Source: Myxocyprinus asiaticus (Eukaryota > Chordata > Actinopteri > Cypriniformes > Catostomidae). From it: a stretch of DNA of 64,000 bases. The DNA lies in the NCBI RefSeq assembly GCF_019703515.2, contig NC_059346.1, forward strand, positions 55,936,001 to 56,000,000. Reading direction: 5' to 3'. The position numbers were made by a program, and so were the translations under genes. The notes under the pieces were generated by a model. It worked only from the letters and a program-made list of their open reading frames with translations. It was not told the origin of the DNA and ran no database searches. Position 1 is the first letter of the stretch. Each line of letters starts with the position of its first letter. Below, piece after piece: positions 24,386 through 40,154 of this stretch.

Positions 24386-25156
24386 TACTGATGATGTGGA
24401 CCATTGGCAGTAAGAAGGTGTTTAGCAGCCGGTATGAAACTTTCCTGAAAGTTTGTGCTGGCAAGCTGTTACGAGCCACCGAAATGAACACCTTCTTTTG
24501 GCCAGATTATGCTCGAAATTACATTACAGCCACTCGTTCTTTGAGTTCGTATGAAGTATACCAGGGCCTTTAGGGTTATCTCAGCTGACCCACCAGTTTA
24601 TCATTGTATTAGACTGATCCACATTCAATATTTTGATAACAACCAGAGCAAATCCACCCCCCCCACCCAAATCTTGTACTTTTAGATAAATTATTGTTCA
24701 AAATGGATATGGATATTATGGGTGTGTTCCAACTTGATTGAGCATTAACCTGAAACCCCTTATCTGTTTTGAAGAAAAATTAACTCGCTTTTAGCGCCAC
24801 TCAGTGGACATATCACCTCGGAATTACCGCAATGTGTGTAATGAACCACGTAATATCATTTTGCAAAATGTCGCCACAATCATGTAATTTTCATGAGATC
24901 AGGCTCTCTAGCCACATAGTAGTATGCTGCCTTAGCAGTAGACTGTAAGGAAGGTCACTAGGATTTGGAACAGAGCTATTGATCTAGTCTTAGAACGTAA
25001 GGGATTAGTCCTGATATTTCCCTATGACAGGCTTACCCAGCTGTGGGTTTGTGTGCCCCCAGGGGTTTATGATGGAACCGCAGGGGGTTTGTGAAATTGT
25101 GATGGAAATGTCAATGTCAAATTAAATGAAAAAAATAAATACAATAAAATAATAAT

Positions 25157-25160
<4 letters not shown>
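24386..25160. other. intronic stretch, little recognisable
   Basis: No gene. A 27-nt segment at 24785-24811 (core GCCACTCAGTGGACAT) is almost identical to 61843-61868. A TA array starts just after this stretch. Confidence 0.45.

Positions 25161-25242
<82 letters not shown>
25161..25242. repeat. compound (TA)n(TG)n microsatellite
   Basis: About 20 TA units run directly into about 21 TG units. Confidence 0.95.
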
Positions 25243-25244
<2 letters not shown>

Positions 25245-25245
<1 letters not shown>

Positions 25246-25783
25246 ACTATCGGTCAAATGTTTTGAAACACTAACTCGTTCTTTATTATCATTTTTTTTT
25301 TTTTCACATTTTAGAATAATAGTGAAGTCATCAAAACTATGGAATAACATAAATGGAACTATGGGAATTATGTTGTGACTGAAGATGCTAAAATATAACA
25401 CAGTTTTCATTTATTTTGGATTTTGTTTAAAGTAGTCACCCTTTGCCTAGAATTTGCAGACATGTACTCTTGACATTTTCTCAAACAACTTCTTGAGGTA
25501 TCACCCTGGGATGCTTTTTAAACAGTATTGAAGGAGTTCCCATCTATGTTGGGCACTTATTGGCTACTTTTCTTTATTATTTGGTCCAAGTCATCAATTT
25601 CAAAAACTTTTTTTTTTTATTACATTTTAGCTTTATAATTAAATAAATTAATATGGTGGCACAATTATATTTTTGTCTACAAAACTAATTTCAAACATTT
25701 AAACATACGCCTTCAGATCAAAAGATTTTTAAGATCATGGGAAACATTTCAGTCAAGTGTTTCAAAAATTTTGACCGGTAGTG
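25245..25783. mobile_element. non-autonomous Tc1-like element, 539 bp
   Basis: Inverted ends: CACTATCGGTCAAATG on the left, and CACTACCGGTCAAAAT read inward from the right, followed on both by TTTGAAACACT. TA precedes the left end; the base pair after the right end is TG, so the duplication has decayed. Only non-coding sequence lies between, including AAAGTAGTCACCCTTTGCC, a segment typical of the region inside the ends of such elements. Confidence 0.72.
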
Positions 25784-28907
<3,124 letters not shown>

Positions 28908-29212
28908 TAACTAATAACAGTGAAATATCGGTATTCATTTTGCACCTATTTTACCACTCATCTAAATGATGAGTGAAATGCTAATGCTAAATGTGCTAAA
29001 TATCTGTCCATGTTTTTAATATTTATAACTGTTCAGTGTAATTTCCTCCAGTAAGTCTGATTTCTTTTTTTAGCACACAGATTCTCAAGAATAAATGCAA
29101 AAGGGTTAGGGCCACATGATGTGCACCTAACCCTAATCTAATCCTAACCCTAACTTCATTTTATCAGTAAAGAAACACTTGGCTATTTCTATCTTTTATT
29201 TTCACTCACTGA

Positions 29213-29770
29213 GCTTTTTATTAGGAACCCCTGTACACCTACTTATTCATGTGATTATCTAATCAGCCAATTGTGTGGCAGCAGTGCAATGCATAAAATC
29301 ATGCAGATACGGGTCAGGAGCTTCAGTTAATGTTCACATCAACCATCAGAATGGGGAATCTCGAGATCTCGCTGTGATCTCAGTGATTTCGACCGCGGCA
29401 TGATTGTTGGTGCCAAACGGGCTGGTTTGAGTATTTCTGTAACTGCTGATCTCCTGAGATTTTAACAAACAACAGTCTCTAGAGTTTACTCAGAATGGTG
29501 CCAAAAACAAAAAACATCCAGTGAGCGGCAGTTCTGTGGACGAAAATGCCTTGTTGATGAGAGAGGTCAACGGAGAATGGTCAGATTGGTTCGAGCTGAC
29601 AGAAAGGCTACTGTAACTCAGATAACCACTCTGTACAATTGTGGTGAGCAAAACAGCATCTCAGAATGCACAACACATAGAACATTGATGCGGATAGACT
29701 ACAACCACAGAAGACCACATCGGGCACTTTTTTAAGACCATAGTGTTCCTAATAAAGTGCTCAGTGAGTG
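29213..29770 (+). mobile_element. internally deleted Tc1-like element, 558 bp
   Basis: Inverted ends CACTCACTGAGCTTTTTATT and, read inward from the right, CACTCACTGAGCACTTTATT, both continuing AGGAAC. The interior keeps the first third of a Tc1-like transposase region: codons for a CDLSDFDRG-like start near 29365-29395 (one small insertion breaks it), then helix-turn-helix coding sequence with stops. It then jumps straight to the right end at about 29735. The catalytic region is absent. TA is not preserved next to either end. The same family occurs at 17772-18030. Confidence 0.85.
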
Positions 29771-30666
29771 AATATTTTCTAGTTATATCTATGCAGTTGT
29801 TAGCTTCAGAAAATGTAAGGAAACCATTTTAGTCAGGTTTTCATTCTTACAGTTGTACAGAAACAACATTGGGTCTTTTTAAATAATCTTAGACTGATAA
29901 TGCTTTTCAATACAGTTAATCACAATATTCTCATTCACCAACATAAAAGCTGGTTAGATCTTAAATCTTACTGTTATTCATGAGAAATCAGCCATCAAAA
30001 ACCTTCCCATTTTTGTGGAGTGCCACATTTCGGTTCAGTTTAGTCAATTCAGTGTTATATCTGTGTCCTCTCTCTAAATAACACTTTTATTCTGTATGTT
30101 TTTGTGTGTGTGTTAGAGAGAGAGAGAGAGAAGAATGATAGTTCTATTGATTTGTGCCAACTGTGCTAGGAGAATCACCAGTGTTAAGGAAGATAATTTG
30201 AAATTGCTGCTTGCCAATCTATAATCTACTCATAATTTAAAGTAGTTAAAAGTATACTTTACCCTAAAATGGAAATTTTACCATCATTTAAGTAGCGAGT
30301 AACTAGTTACTTCCACATATAACATAATGGACGTTTTCACTCCAATATTCCATTACATAATACACATTTAACATGTATTACACAATACTACTACTACTAA
30401 TAATAATCATTCTTATTCTTATTATTATAATTATTATTATTAATGGAAATTGTCATCATACACTCTTATGATGTGTTAAATTAAAAAGATTCTGTTGTTT
30501 CAAACCATATGACTTTGTTTCTTCCATGGAACACAATGAAGAAGATGTTACACAGAAAGTTTGCCTGAGTCTCTGTTTACTTTCACTGCATGTTTGTTTT
30601 CCTCCATATTTAAAAGGGAATGGTGACTGAGACTTTCAGTCCCTAACATTCTGTCTAACATCTTTT

Positions 30667-31160
30667 TTTTGGGGGGGGGGGGATTTTTCCCCTTTTTCCT
30701 CCCAATTTGGAATGCCCAATTCCCAATGCACCACCAATGCACCACTATGCGTCCTGGTGGAAATGAAACGTCCTGGTGGTCGCATAGTGATTTTGCCTCA
30801 GTCTGGGTGGTGGAGGACGAATCCCAGTTGCCTCTGTGTCTGAGACAGTCAACCTGCGCATCTTATCACGTGGCTTGTTGAGCGCGTTGCCACGGAGACA
30901 TAGCACATGTGGAGGCTTCACGCCATCCACCACGGCATCTGTGCTCAATTCACCATGCGCCCCACCGAGAACAAACCACATTATAGCGACCACGAGGAGG
31001 TTACCCCATGTGACTCTACCCTCCCTAGCAACCGGGCCAATTTGGTTGCTTAGGAGACTTGGCTGGTGTCACTCAGCACGCCCTGGGATTTGAACTAGCG
31101 AACTAGCGAACTCCAGGGGTGGTAGCCAGCGTATTTTACCACTGAGCTACCCAGGCCCCC
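30667..31160 (-). mobile_element. tRNA-derived SINE, copy C, with 18-bp target duplication
   Basis: Same family as 196-594, minus strand. The head near 31136-31160 reads GGGCCTGGGTAGCTCAGTGG on the minus strand. A perfect 18-bp direct repeat, TTCTGTCTAACATCTTTT, lies at 30649-30666 and 31161-31178. Near the 3' end it has extra tandem copies of short motifs (CACCAATGCACCA and CGTCCTGGTGG repeats at 30729-30782) and a C-run (30671-30682 on the plus strand is all G). Confidence 0.9.
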
Positions 31161-32786
31161 TTCTGTCTAACATCTTTTAGGTTCCACAAAATACAGAAAG
31201 TCACACGAGGGCAGGGAAATGATGACAGGACATTAATTTACGCTGAACTATTACTTTAAGGACACTTGTCAGATTTGGACAAATCTGTCAATTTGAAGAT
31301 ACGTTTGGAAACCAATTTCTAGTAATGATTATGGTGAAAAACGTGAACAATGTTCCACAGGCCCAATAATATATAATGCTGAATAAAACGAAGCAAGATC
31401 ATGCTTTATTAATGCCTATTGTTTCTATTTCAAAAATCCTGTCGCTTTTTAAGTCCTAATCGGATCTTAGTTCAGTTTAGTTTCAGTGTCAAAATAATTT
31501 AGATAATTAGTTCTGTACACTAAGGGTAAACTACACCTTATCTCTGTGTTTGAAAGCGAGTTAGGCTTATTTAAGTTCAGAGCTTGTTTTCTGTTGTCCA
31601 TAAGAAAAACGCGCCCCATCCGTCAAACGCAGGAATGCTGTGCACGCGCAGACATACTGTCAGCTCGTGCTCCAGAAGTCAAAAACATGATTGGCTGAGC
31701 AAAAGACATTTTACACTTAATGCAGATGTTTACATGGATGTATACAGTAGGAACTGATATATTGCAGCACTGATATAAAATGTATACTTAAAAGTCATAA
31801 GAGCCCATAGTTACAGAATAACCCTAAAAACGACCATGACAGACAAGCCCACATTATCAGTATTGCCAATACTTACCACGCTGTAATTAAAATCTTGAAA
31901 TATCTGCTTGTCTTGGTGTAAAATGAAGGCATTGTGTGACGAAAAAAAGTGTTTGTTTTGAGAGCTTGCTGCACGAGTGATGAGCTTGACTCAAGTGACA
32001 GAGCGTAGCTGTAAAGTTCCGCTGTTGTAAAAGTCCCATCCAAAAATCTCTTAACAAATTACACATTTATTAACACTTAAAATGAAAATGAAATGAAAAC
32101 CAATATTGTAACGAAGTAAAAGTCTAAAAAAAAAATATTAGAAATTTACTTAAGTGTGAAAAGTACCCACCATTAAATATACCCACTCATAAAAGTAATT
32201 TTTTTTCCAAAAAGTTACTCAAGTAAATGTAATGGTGTAAATGTAGCACATTACTACCCACCTCTGCCCCAAGGTGAGCCGTTGGATTAGCCATGCCCCC
32301 TTTTTCCAAAACCCCTCACTCCAAAGATACCAAATTAGATTTATTGAGACCGACACAAGCAGAAACTGTTGTCAAAAACAACAGCAGCAAAATAGCGCCC
32401 TCAGCTGACAACTGTTATGCGCAATGTTGCATAAAAATGGCAGTAAGCCTCAATAATTTGCTGCAACTACAATACTATGAGAACGCGCGAAATGATTGAC
32501 AAGCAGAAAGCGCCATTGTCAGCGGAAAAATGTTTGTTTGCCTTTTTACAGAATCTAGAGCTGTCACAGACACCGGTGAGATATCTCAGGACACTTATTT
32601 CATTAATATCTTTGAGGGAGTAGTAAAAATGTTGAATACATTTCCATGAGAAAATCGCATACATCAGACATATGGGGTATCTTTTGAAAGCTTAGAATCT
32701 GAACTTTTCTTAGGTAACCATCACTTCTGCATTTATGTTACATAAAATAACAAAATAAGACCTGAAAACACTTGTGTTGCAAATCA

Positions 32787-32800
32787 GCGCCACCTAGAGG
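32787..32800 (-). promoter_or_regulatory. candidate CTCF-binding motif, opposite orientation
   Basis: On the minus strand CCTCTAGGTGGCGC fits the CTCF core. The motif at 8415-8428 is on the plus strand, so the two point towards each other, the orientation usual for CTCF loop anchors. This is motif evidence only. Confidence 0.42.
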
Positions 32801-34370
32801 TCATGTGGTGGAAATATTAATATGAATATAAAAGTCTTAAAAATAGCACTTATATAGACAAATCATATATCAAATGAAAGCTCTCATACTCATGCGACTG
32901 TACAGTTTATTTTGTCGCCCTAATACCACAGTTCAAAAGATTTTCAAAAGAATCACAAAGTGAAATATAATTTCTGTAAGACCTCAAATACAAACGTCTC
33001 TTTTATGCACCGATCACTGCTGCTATAAGCCCCAAATAGCTAAAAACTTTATATCTGCTTTTACCTTAGGCAGTTTTCTAGAAAATTTGCAATTTTTTAC
33101 TTGTCTGAATAATCCAATGTTAAATCTTAGATGTTCAGAACAAAAAAAAGCAGAAAGCAGTCCAGCAGAAAAAGCATGCTAAACAAATCATCAGAAATGC
33201 ATGTTATCGACTATTGATAATAAAATATTATACATCATCACAAAGAGGAGGAACTCAGCTTTCTAATGACCTAGATTGAGCTTCTAGTCCACTCAGAGGC
33301 CGAGATATTCGAAACAATGGGGACGGTGCACGAACTGAAAATTAGTCTGAATGTCTATGGATGTGTATGAATGTTGTTCTGAAAAGTGAGACCAATTTTT
33401 GGCAATTAGTCCACAGAATGTGCAGTTGGTGAGCTTTTAAATTTGAGTGTGAACAACTGCAGATGGCAGCCCAAAAATGCTCCAGAGTTGAAGATGTTAT
33501 GCAACAATCAAGCTACCCTTTTGATTAACTAGTAAGCTACACAACAGGAAAGCTGTTGACAAAAAGTAGCTAACTATGTTGAAACTACTTAGAGATGCAA
33601 TATTATTTAATTAACAATTTACCAGTATCATATTCAAATAACAGAGCTGTATTTATCTGGCATAAACACAATGATTATCTCCTATAAGACTTACAGTTAT
33701 TCCCCACACCCAAAATCAGTGATGCTCAGTCAATATAGTCTGTACCATTTCCTCTCCTGGGGGAGTTTTACAGAGACAGCAGTTAGTCTGAGCAGATGCT
33801 TAGATAATGACTCAAGCCCTAAACTACACTGAGAGAGAGACATTCAGGATAGAGCGGGAAAGAAGAGCATTCTTTAATGCAACTACTTAGTCTAAAACCC
33901 TGACCCTGTCATTTTGTATACCTCAGCCATTGACTTTGAAACTGGTGTATATACGTACAGTATGTTGTGCTGTTTTGCAACGTTTTTTTTATTTCTTTTT
34001 CTTTTTGTAAAGTGCTTTACTAGTATGACTGTGACATACAATATTTCTAAGCATCAATGCAAACATCAATAACACAAAAAAATTAAATTAAAAAGTATTT
34101 TAAAACCAAAATACAATTATTTTAAAATAAAATACAACTATTTCTATAAATAAATAAATGACATTTAATTAATAAAATAAAATCTGATAAATTATAATAA
34201 AATTAAATAAAAAAGGGTAGAATGGGATAAGGGCTGAAAAGTTTTTCTAAAGTGTTTCTCGCTCAAGTCTTCAAACTTGTCACAGTGAATGTCTACTGTA
34301 TGTTGCTGACATTCCTTGTTGGTGTCTTTATTTCAAGTGTGTCTCTCTGTTTCTATTACTCTTGCTGCAG

Positions 34371-34460
34371 AGTGCCGGGTGATGAAGGCTCCTAAAGGAC
34401 AGAGGGGCTCCACTAAGAGTCCCGGCCCCATGCGACGCTGCAAGTCTCCGGCTGATTCCA
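34371..34460 (+). CDS. dcx: doublecortin exon: first part of Ser/Pro-rich tail
   Basis: 90 nt, acceptor CTGCAG, donor GTGAGC. Joined to the previous G it reads E-CRVMKAPKGQRGSTK, then SPGPMRRCKSPADS; one base (A) is left for the next exon. The start (CRVMK) and the SPGP-RR-KSPADS block match the doublecortin tail. The segment between them is short and basic, and differs from the mammalian sequence. The Ser-Pro sites are of the type phosphorylated by proline-directed kinases in mammalian doublecortin; whether they are used here is inference. Confidence 0.92.
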
Positions 34461-35415
34461 GTGAGCCAATAATTATGTGATTCATGCCAACTCAACACAC
34501 CTTTAACTCCATAATGAAGCTTTACTAACTCAACAGTCAAATCCACAACAAAATGCTGTGATTTCTTTCATGGATGATTAACAAGCTTTAAACTTACTTT
34601 ACACTTCATTTTACTCTGCTTTCTCCATTATATAAAAAATATATTATATAGCTATCCCTTTATTTTTGCTTATGCAGTTAAATATATCCATGATCATGAA
34701 TGTTCTTTTATGTTTTAATATGTTTTTTAACACGTCATTTTCATTTTGTAATTTAATCATAATCTCAGAATTGCTAATGTTTGTGTGTGTGTTCTTGCAT
34801 TGGTTTGTGCAATTAACCCTCTGTGCATGGATGCTGTCAAAATGGTTTTAATATAATATAATATAATACAGTATAATATGTAACATGTGGGGATAAAGAA
34901 GAAGAGAGTTTTAGAGAGGGGTTTGTCTGTCACACAAGAGTTTGAGTTTAATATGAGTAGACAGCTAGTCAGATTTTGCTGTGCTACATGTTTAATATTT
35001 CAGAGGGATGATCACTCAGTCTTCTGAGGGAGACTGAGGCATGGGACAATTTTTAATCCGAGGATGAAAGCAAAGAGACTCAAGTTGGCATGCTTGCAAA
35101 CTTCAGAACCAACACAAATAGCAGAGTTTTAGGCTATAATCAAAAGGCATCAACACAAACATATAGACAAATAAAGTAACCAAATCTATAGTACCATTAT
35201 GTTAGGTTCAGTTTTAAAACTTCTAACCTTGGGAGGTCAAAGAGGAAAAATGCTGACTGTGAAGATGATGAGATTCTTAGTGATAGGAGCAAAGAAACCT
35301 TTAATATGTCCTCTTTGACCTTTTTTTTTTATTTATTTTTTTATAGCCGATAGTATGATGATATGACTGCCATCTTGTGGTGGCAGAACCTCATAGTCCT
35401 AAATCATTTAGTTAC

Positions 35416-35571
35416 AGACCCCATGAAATAGTTTTGACAAATACAGTTTTCTATTCTTTATTGACATTTACTTAAAAATCTTTACATTTTAAATGTTTAT
35501 ATCTGCTAAAGTGTATTTTGTCAACTTTTAGGAGCCACAACACTTCTATTTTGATTTCATGGGGTCTTTTA
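35416..35571. repeat. small inverted-repeat element
   Basis: Ends AGACCCCATGAAAT and its inverse ATTTCATGGGGTCT bracket about 156 bp of AT-rich sequence. No target duplication could be fixed. Confidence 0.5.
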
Positions 35572-36308
35572 TAATAAGGCAAAAGGGTAAAAAAAATTCA
35601 CAAACAGGACTGAGAATTGAGATTTTAAGAATCTCTCATTTGTGGATACTAACTTTTTTCAAATGGTCTGTGTGCTTTAAATTATTAGTTCACTGTATCA
35701 CTGCACTAACTGGTGGCTGGATTGATGTTTTTTATCTATTCATTTTCCTGTTTCTTTTTCCCCCTTGTTTTAAAGCTCATCTTGTAAATTTTGGGTTAAT
35801 TACACAATTTTACTCCTTTTGAAATAAAAGAAAAATTACATTTTGAGCATTTCATATTTGGCTCTTTTTTTTTTTTTTTTTTACATTCACCAATTCCTGT
35901 TTTCATATCATACATCTCACAATTTCTTCTTTTATGTTTTTTATTTTATTCTATATTTTTACATCATTACAGTTGCCACACATAAAAATAATTGAATTAT
36001 TAGATCAAAGAATCATTGCATTAAAATATAAACCATTTGACATTTATTTAAAAAATAAAATAAAAATAAAAATAGCACAAACACTTTTTAATAAAAAAAA
36101 AACAAAAAACATTGGAGTGGGGTTTACTTAAAATAAAACCTAGGAAACAATTTCCACGCAGAAATTCCTAATAAATTTAACAGGCCATATTTTCAAGTTA
36201 AGGCTACTCAATTCTTGGTGGCTTCAATTTTAAAAATTCTTAAGTTTATTTAGCAATATTCTTTTTTAAGTAAACTTCACTCTCTCTTTGTTTGTACATT
36301 CTACTTAA

Positions 36309-36721
36309 AGGTGCACTCAGTAACTTTTTTGTAAGTTTCATTTGGACTTACACTGACACCTAGCAGCATGGATGCAGCATCACTTAAAATCAGTAGTTTT
36401 CAGTTTCAGATGCCATTGTAGAAATTCACTATTCCCAGTCAGCCATGATTAATTTCATCCATAAGTGAAAGTGTCAAATAACAGGACGATTACTGAGATA
36501 AAGCGAGTAGTATCCGGCTGGTCATGTGATTCTAACATGGCAGCCCCCATGAAGGGACCCTCTCCATGTAGAATAAAACAGCTTTTATAAGGTTACTGAT
36601 ATGACTGGAGTCTTCATTTTAATGTGAGTGGTCATGATTTTTCTACATACATTGCAAAATTACAATTAACTTCTTATGGAGTAAAAGCTTTTTAATGAGG
36701 AAAAAATTACTGTGTGCACCT
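36309..36721. mobile_element. piggyBac-like MITE with TTAA target duplication
   Basis: Ends AGGTGCACTCAGTAACTTTT and, read inward from the right, AGGTGCACACAGTAATTTTT. TTAA directly flanks both ends (36305-36308, 36722-36725), the target signature of piggyBac. It is 413 bp and has no transposase. Confidence 0.75.
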
Positions 36722-36965
36722 TTAAGCAATGTAGCATGATATAAGCCAAGCTTTTAAAAGTGAACAAGCATTTCAAGGTGTTTTTAATATACTTAGTTTT
36801 GTACTGTACCACATGACACATGCAAGCCTACCACAGGTAAGCTTAATGCATGCTGTGAAGTCTATTAGACAATATCACCTTGTTTAAATGGCAAAATAAG
36901 CAAGATCCAGAGCTGCACATGCAGACCTGAACACTTGGTGCACAAAACACGGTAACAATCAACAG

Positions 36966-37007
<42 letters not shown>
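36966..37007. repeat. (AAT)n microsatellite
   Basis: About 14 units of AAT. Confidence 0.94.
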
Positions 37008-37012
<5 letters not shown>

Positions 37013-37440
37013 TTTTTTTATCATGAACAGGTAATTTTAAGTAGGAAATGTACTTCAGACTTGTAAATTAACTTGCAAACTCTGAAACAATGCAAACTCA
37101 ATTATTCAAGCCCGGTGCATGCTGGGAACACCAGCTTCGAAACGTTAAGTAAAATTTAATTATTTCATTTACCTGTGAAATTTACTCAAATTGAGGCTAG
37201 AGCATTAATGTACATGTTTGAATTGAGTACAAATGTAGATTTTACTTAATATTTTCAAGTTCACTTTTAAACTAACTTTTTTAATGTAGAAAGTACTTTT
37301 TCTGCTATATTTACTTCACTACAAAATCATTTTTTCTCAGTGTTGTAAAACATTTAAGAAAAAGTAGTTTGTTTGGTTTAAACTGCTAAAAAAATGTATA
37401 GCTTCTGTTAAAAATGAAGAGAAAACTGTAAATAATAATA

Positions 37441-37480
37441 GTTCTCTCTCTCTCTCTCTCTCTCTCTCGCTCTCTCTCTC
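37441..37480. repeat. (CT)n microsatellite with one interruption
   Basis: About 20 CT units with a single CG at 37469-37470, followed by a 17-base A-run. Confidence 0.92.
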
Positions 37481-37993
37481 AAAAAAAAAAAAAAAAGTAG
37501 TTTACTTAATTTAAGCTTAATTATTTACTATTCTTACTAGTTTTAATTCAGTTACCATTACTCTCTAAACCCTCTCTAAAAAAAGTTGTCATCAATAAAA
37601 ATATTTAAATGGTCCAAATTAAACAGTACTTGAAATGTCACATTTTGGAATCATAGCTCAAATATATACGTTCTTTAAACATTGGCTTGAGTACTACTAA
37701 CTAAAAAAATATCAAGTACAAAATTGTGGATGTGTGGAATACCCATAGGACCTTTTGCTTGAATAAATTATGTATGTTTGGTCAAAATAAGAGAATTATT
37801 TAGAAATAAATTATTGTTATTAAAAAGTGAATATAGATTTCATTCTTATGATTATTGTGGTTGTTTTGTTGTAGCTGGTTGATAACATTTTGATAGTGAT
37901 TTGTGTGAAGTCACCATTAGAGAATCCTATGTGCCATATGGCTAACCGAGATTCCAGTCATAATTTCCCTTATACTGTAAAAGACATGCTATA

Positions 37994-40154
37994 TGTAACG
38001 TATTTGTGTGTTCTTGTTTCATGTTTAGATTCATGTTCATGTTTTCAGGTCTTTTATTGTAAATTAGTTCACTTCCTTGTCTAGTCATGTGATATCCTAT
38101 TTTCCTCATGTTCATGTGCCTTGTTCTCATTGGTTTATTGCCTTTTTAACTTGTTATCAGTCTTTTCATTGGTTCATGTTTTAGTAGTCTTGTTATCTTG
38201 TTATTCGTCAAGTCTTGTCATTGGTTGTCTTTGTCATGTGTTACTCTTGTCCAGGTATTTATAACCTTAATGTTCTTTAGCCATTTGTCAAGTATTGTAG
38301 TTGTAGCATTGTATTGTTTGCCATATAGCTAAGACAAGGTATTGTCTAGTTTATGTTCTGCTTTATGCTCCTGTTCATATTTATGTTAATGTGTCACGTC
38401 TTGGAGGAATTTTATGTTTGGATGCCACTTTGTAAATGAAGACTGCACTTGGGTTCTGCACACTTTCATCACTGTCTTTAGTCTATCTCTTGTTCCTGCT
38501 TCTGCCTGCCTGAACGTTACAGAATACTCGACTGCAGTTATGAACCCATCAGTCAAACTCTTGCATCCACATCAAGGGGCTCGTCCCCTTGAGGATTATG
38601 TGTCTGATTTTTGTGGACTTTGTTACCTTGTGAATTTGAATGATGTTGCCCTCAAAGATTTATTTCGTTGTGGTTTAAATGAGTCTCTGTGTTCCCTGAT
38701 GCCTGGGGGCAAAATTCCTTGGACTCTGGAACAATACATCGACTGTGCCTCAGTGGTCCACTGTTTACTGTGGAAGTGGCTGACGAGAAAATCAACACTT
38801 CTACAGCCTCGGCCGTCCCCGAGCCAGCGCCTGAAGCACCAGCCATGGCTGTTCCCATAGCAGTGATTATGGCTGTCCAGAGGAGGAGAAGCGCCGCTGT
38901 CAGCGCTCACGGCCACAGAGGCCGTCGACGAGCCTGTCTTGTTCCCCGTGGCCGTCGACCAGTCTGTTGCTCCGTGCAGTGGCCAGAAACCAGCTACTAG
39001 TCTGTTCAGTTTGTTCAGTGCCCAGCAGCCACCCATTTCCAGTATGACCCCTGTCCAGTGGCCGCCGCCCAGTCTGTTCAATTCCCAGCGGTCACCGTCC
39101 AGTCCCAAGTGGCCACCGCCCTCCCTGATCTCCTACTGTTCCCAGCAGCTGCCATTCAGTCCCAAGTGGCTGCTGCCTTGCCTGGTCTCCTACAATTCCC
39201 AGCGTATACTGCTCAGTCTGCCCAACTTGCCGTGGCTTCCCACCAGTCTGTCCAGCTCGCTGCAGCAGCCGGTGCTCCATCTGACCAGGCTATACTCAAA
39301 CCACTCCCTAGTCCCTGTTGGTTCCCTGGGCCTGCTTCCTGGTCTGTCCCTAGCCCCTCACTGGATCTGTCCCGTCTCCCTAGCCATCTGCCCTGTCGGG
39401 ATTGGTTCTCTGGCCACCCACCAGATCTGTCCTGGCCCTTTCCTTAGGCCATCTCCCAGGCCACCGGACCCCGCTCCCTTCCTGGAGCCACTTCCCTGGC
39501 CACCGACTCCATCCTGGTCCACACGAGTCTCTGGGCCCTTCGCCTGCTCTGTCATTGCCTTCTGTAGTCATGCCTGGTCTGCCATGGTTCCGCTGGATCC
39601 CTGGCAGTGCCACCTAGTTGCCCCCTACCTAGTCCCTCATGAACTGTTTTGTTTATTGTTGGGCGTCGGGGTGGGGGTGTGTATGTAATGTATTTGTGTT
39701 CTTGTTTCATGTTTAGATTTAGGTTCATGTTTTCAGGTCTTATTGTGAAATCACAATACTTCACTTGTCTAGTCATGTGATCCCGTTTCCCTCATGTTCA
39801 TGTGTCTTGTTCTCATTGGTTTGTTGTCTTGTTATCGGTCTATTCTTTTCATTGGTTCATGTTTTAGTGGTCTTAAGCCTTGTCATTGGTTGGCTTTGTC
39901 ATGGTATTTATAACCTAATGTTCTAGTCCTTTTGTCAAGTATTGTAGGTGTAACATTTGTGCTGTTGTTTGTCAAGGTATAGTCTAGTTTATGTTCTGCT
40001 TAATGTTCATGTTGAAGTTAATGTTTCATGTCTAGACAATGAGAGGAATATCACATTTGGATGCCACTTTATAAATAAAGACTGCACTTGAGTTCTGCAC
40101 ATCAGTTTCATCGTAGACTTGAGACAATCCCTTGTTTCTGCTCCTATCTGCCCA
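37994..40154 (+). mobile_element. short non-autonomous LTR retrotransposon, 2.16 kb
   Basis: Two LTRs, 37994-38521 and 39684-40154, both begin TGTAA and end GTTACA and share long identical stretches (for example CATTGGTTCATGTTTTAGT). A perfect 5-bp target duplication, CTATA, lies at 37989-37993 and 40155-40159. A G-rich tract resembling a polypurine tract (39661-39680) precedes the 3' LTR. The interior is only 1.16 kb: a gag-like fragment followed by Ser/Pro/Gln-rich repeats. Protease, reverse transcriptase and integrase are absent. It must have depended on a related full element, probably Ty3/gypsy-like, for movement. Confidence 0.9.
38540..38780 (+). pseudogene. gypsy-type gag fragment in the short LTR element
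   Basis: Begins MNPSVKLLHPHQGARPLED and continues with NLNDVALKDLFRCGLNE and WTLEQYIDCA. This is the layout of the N-terminal gag segment of fish Ty3/gypsy-like elements. The frame then shifts near 38765; the continuation (FTVEVADEK) is in the next frame. Downstream, 38790-39650 is a C-rich tract encoding, in several frames, Pro/Ser-rich repeats with no defined fold. The open frames of 249 and 129 codons there have no consistent homology and are not genes. Confidence 0.72.

Larger units (their letters stand above)
36180..37350. repeat. repeat family X, copy 1 (interrupted by a TTAA-flanked MITE)
   Basis: About 36726-37140 is shared with 47883-48540: GTCTATTAGACAATATCACC, GGTGCACAAAACAC, CAATCAACAGAT and GGTGCATGCTGGGAACA occur in the same order. 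The right end TTTTTTCTCAGTG resembles the CACTG-ended MITEs. The MITE at 36309-36721 and an (AAT)n run (36966-37007) lie inside it. The left edge is uncertain. Confidence 0.5.

Noticed and set aside
38939..39688. 249-codon Pro/Ser-rich open frame
   Set aside because: It sits in the C-rich tract of the short LTR element. Overlapping frames are equally open, there is no conserved domain and no splice or start context.
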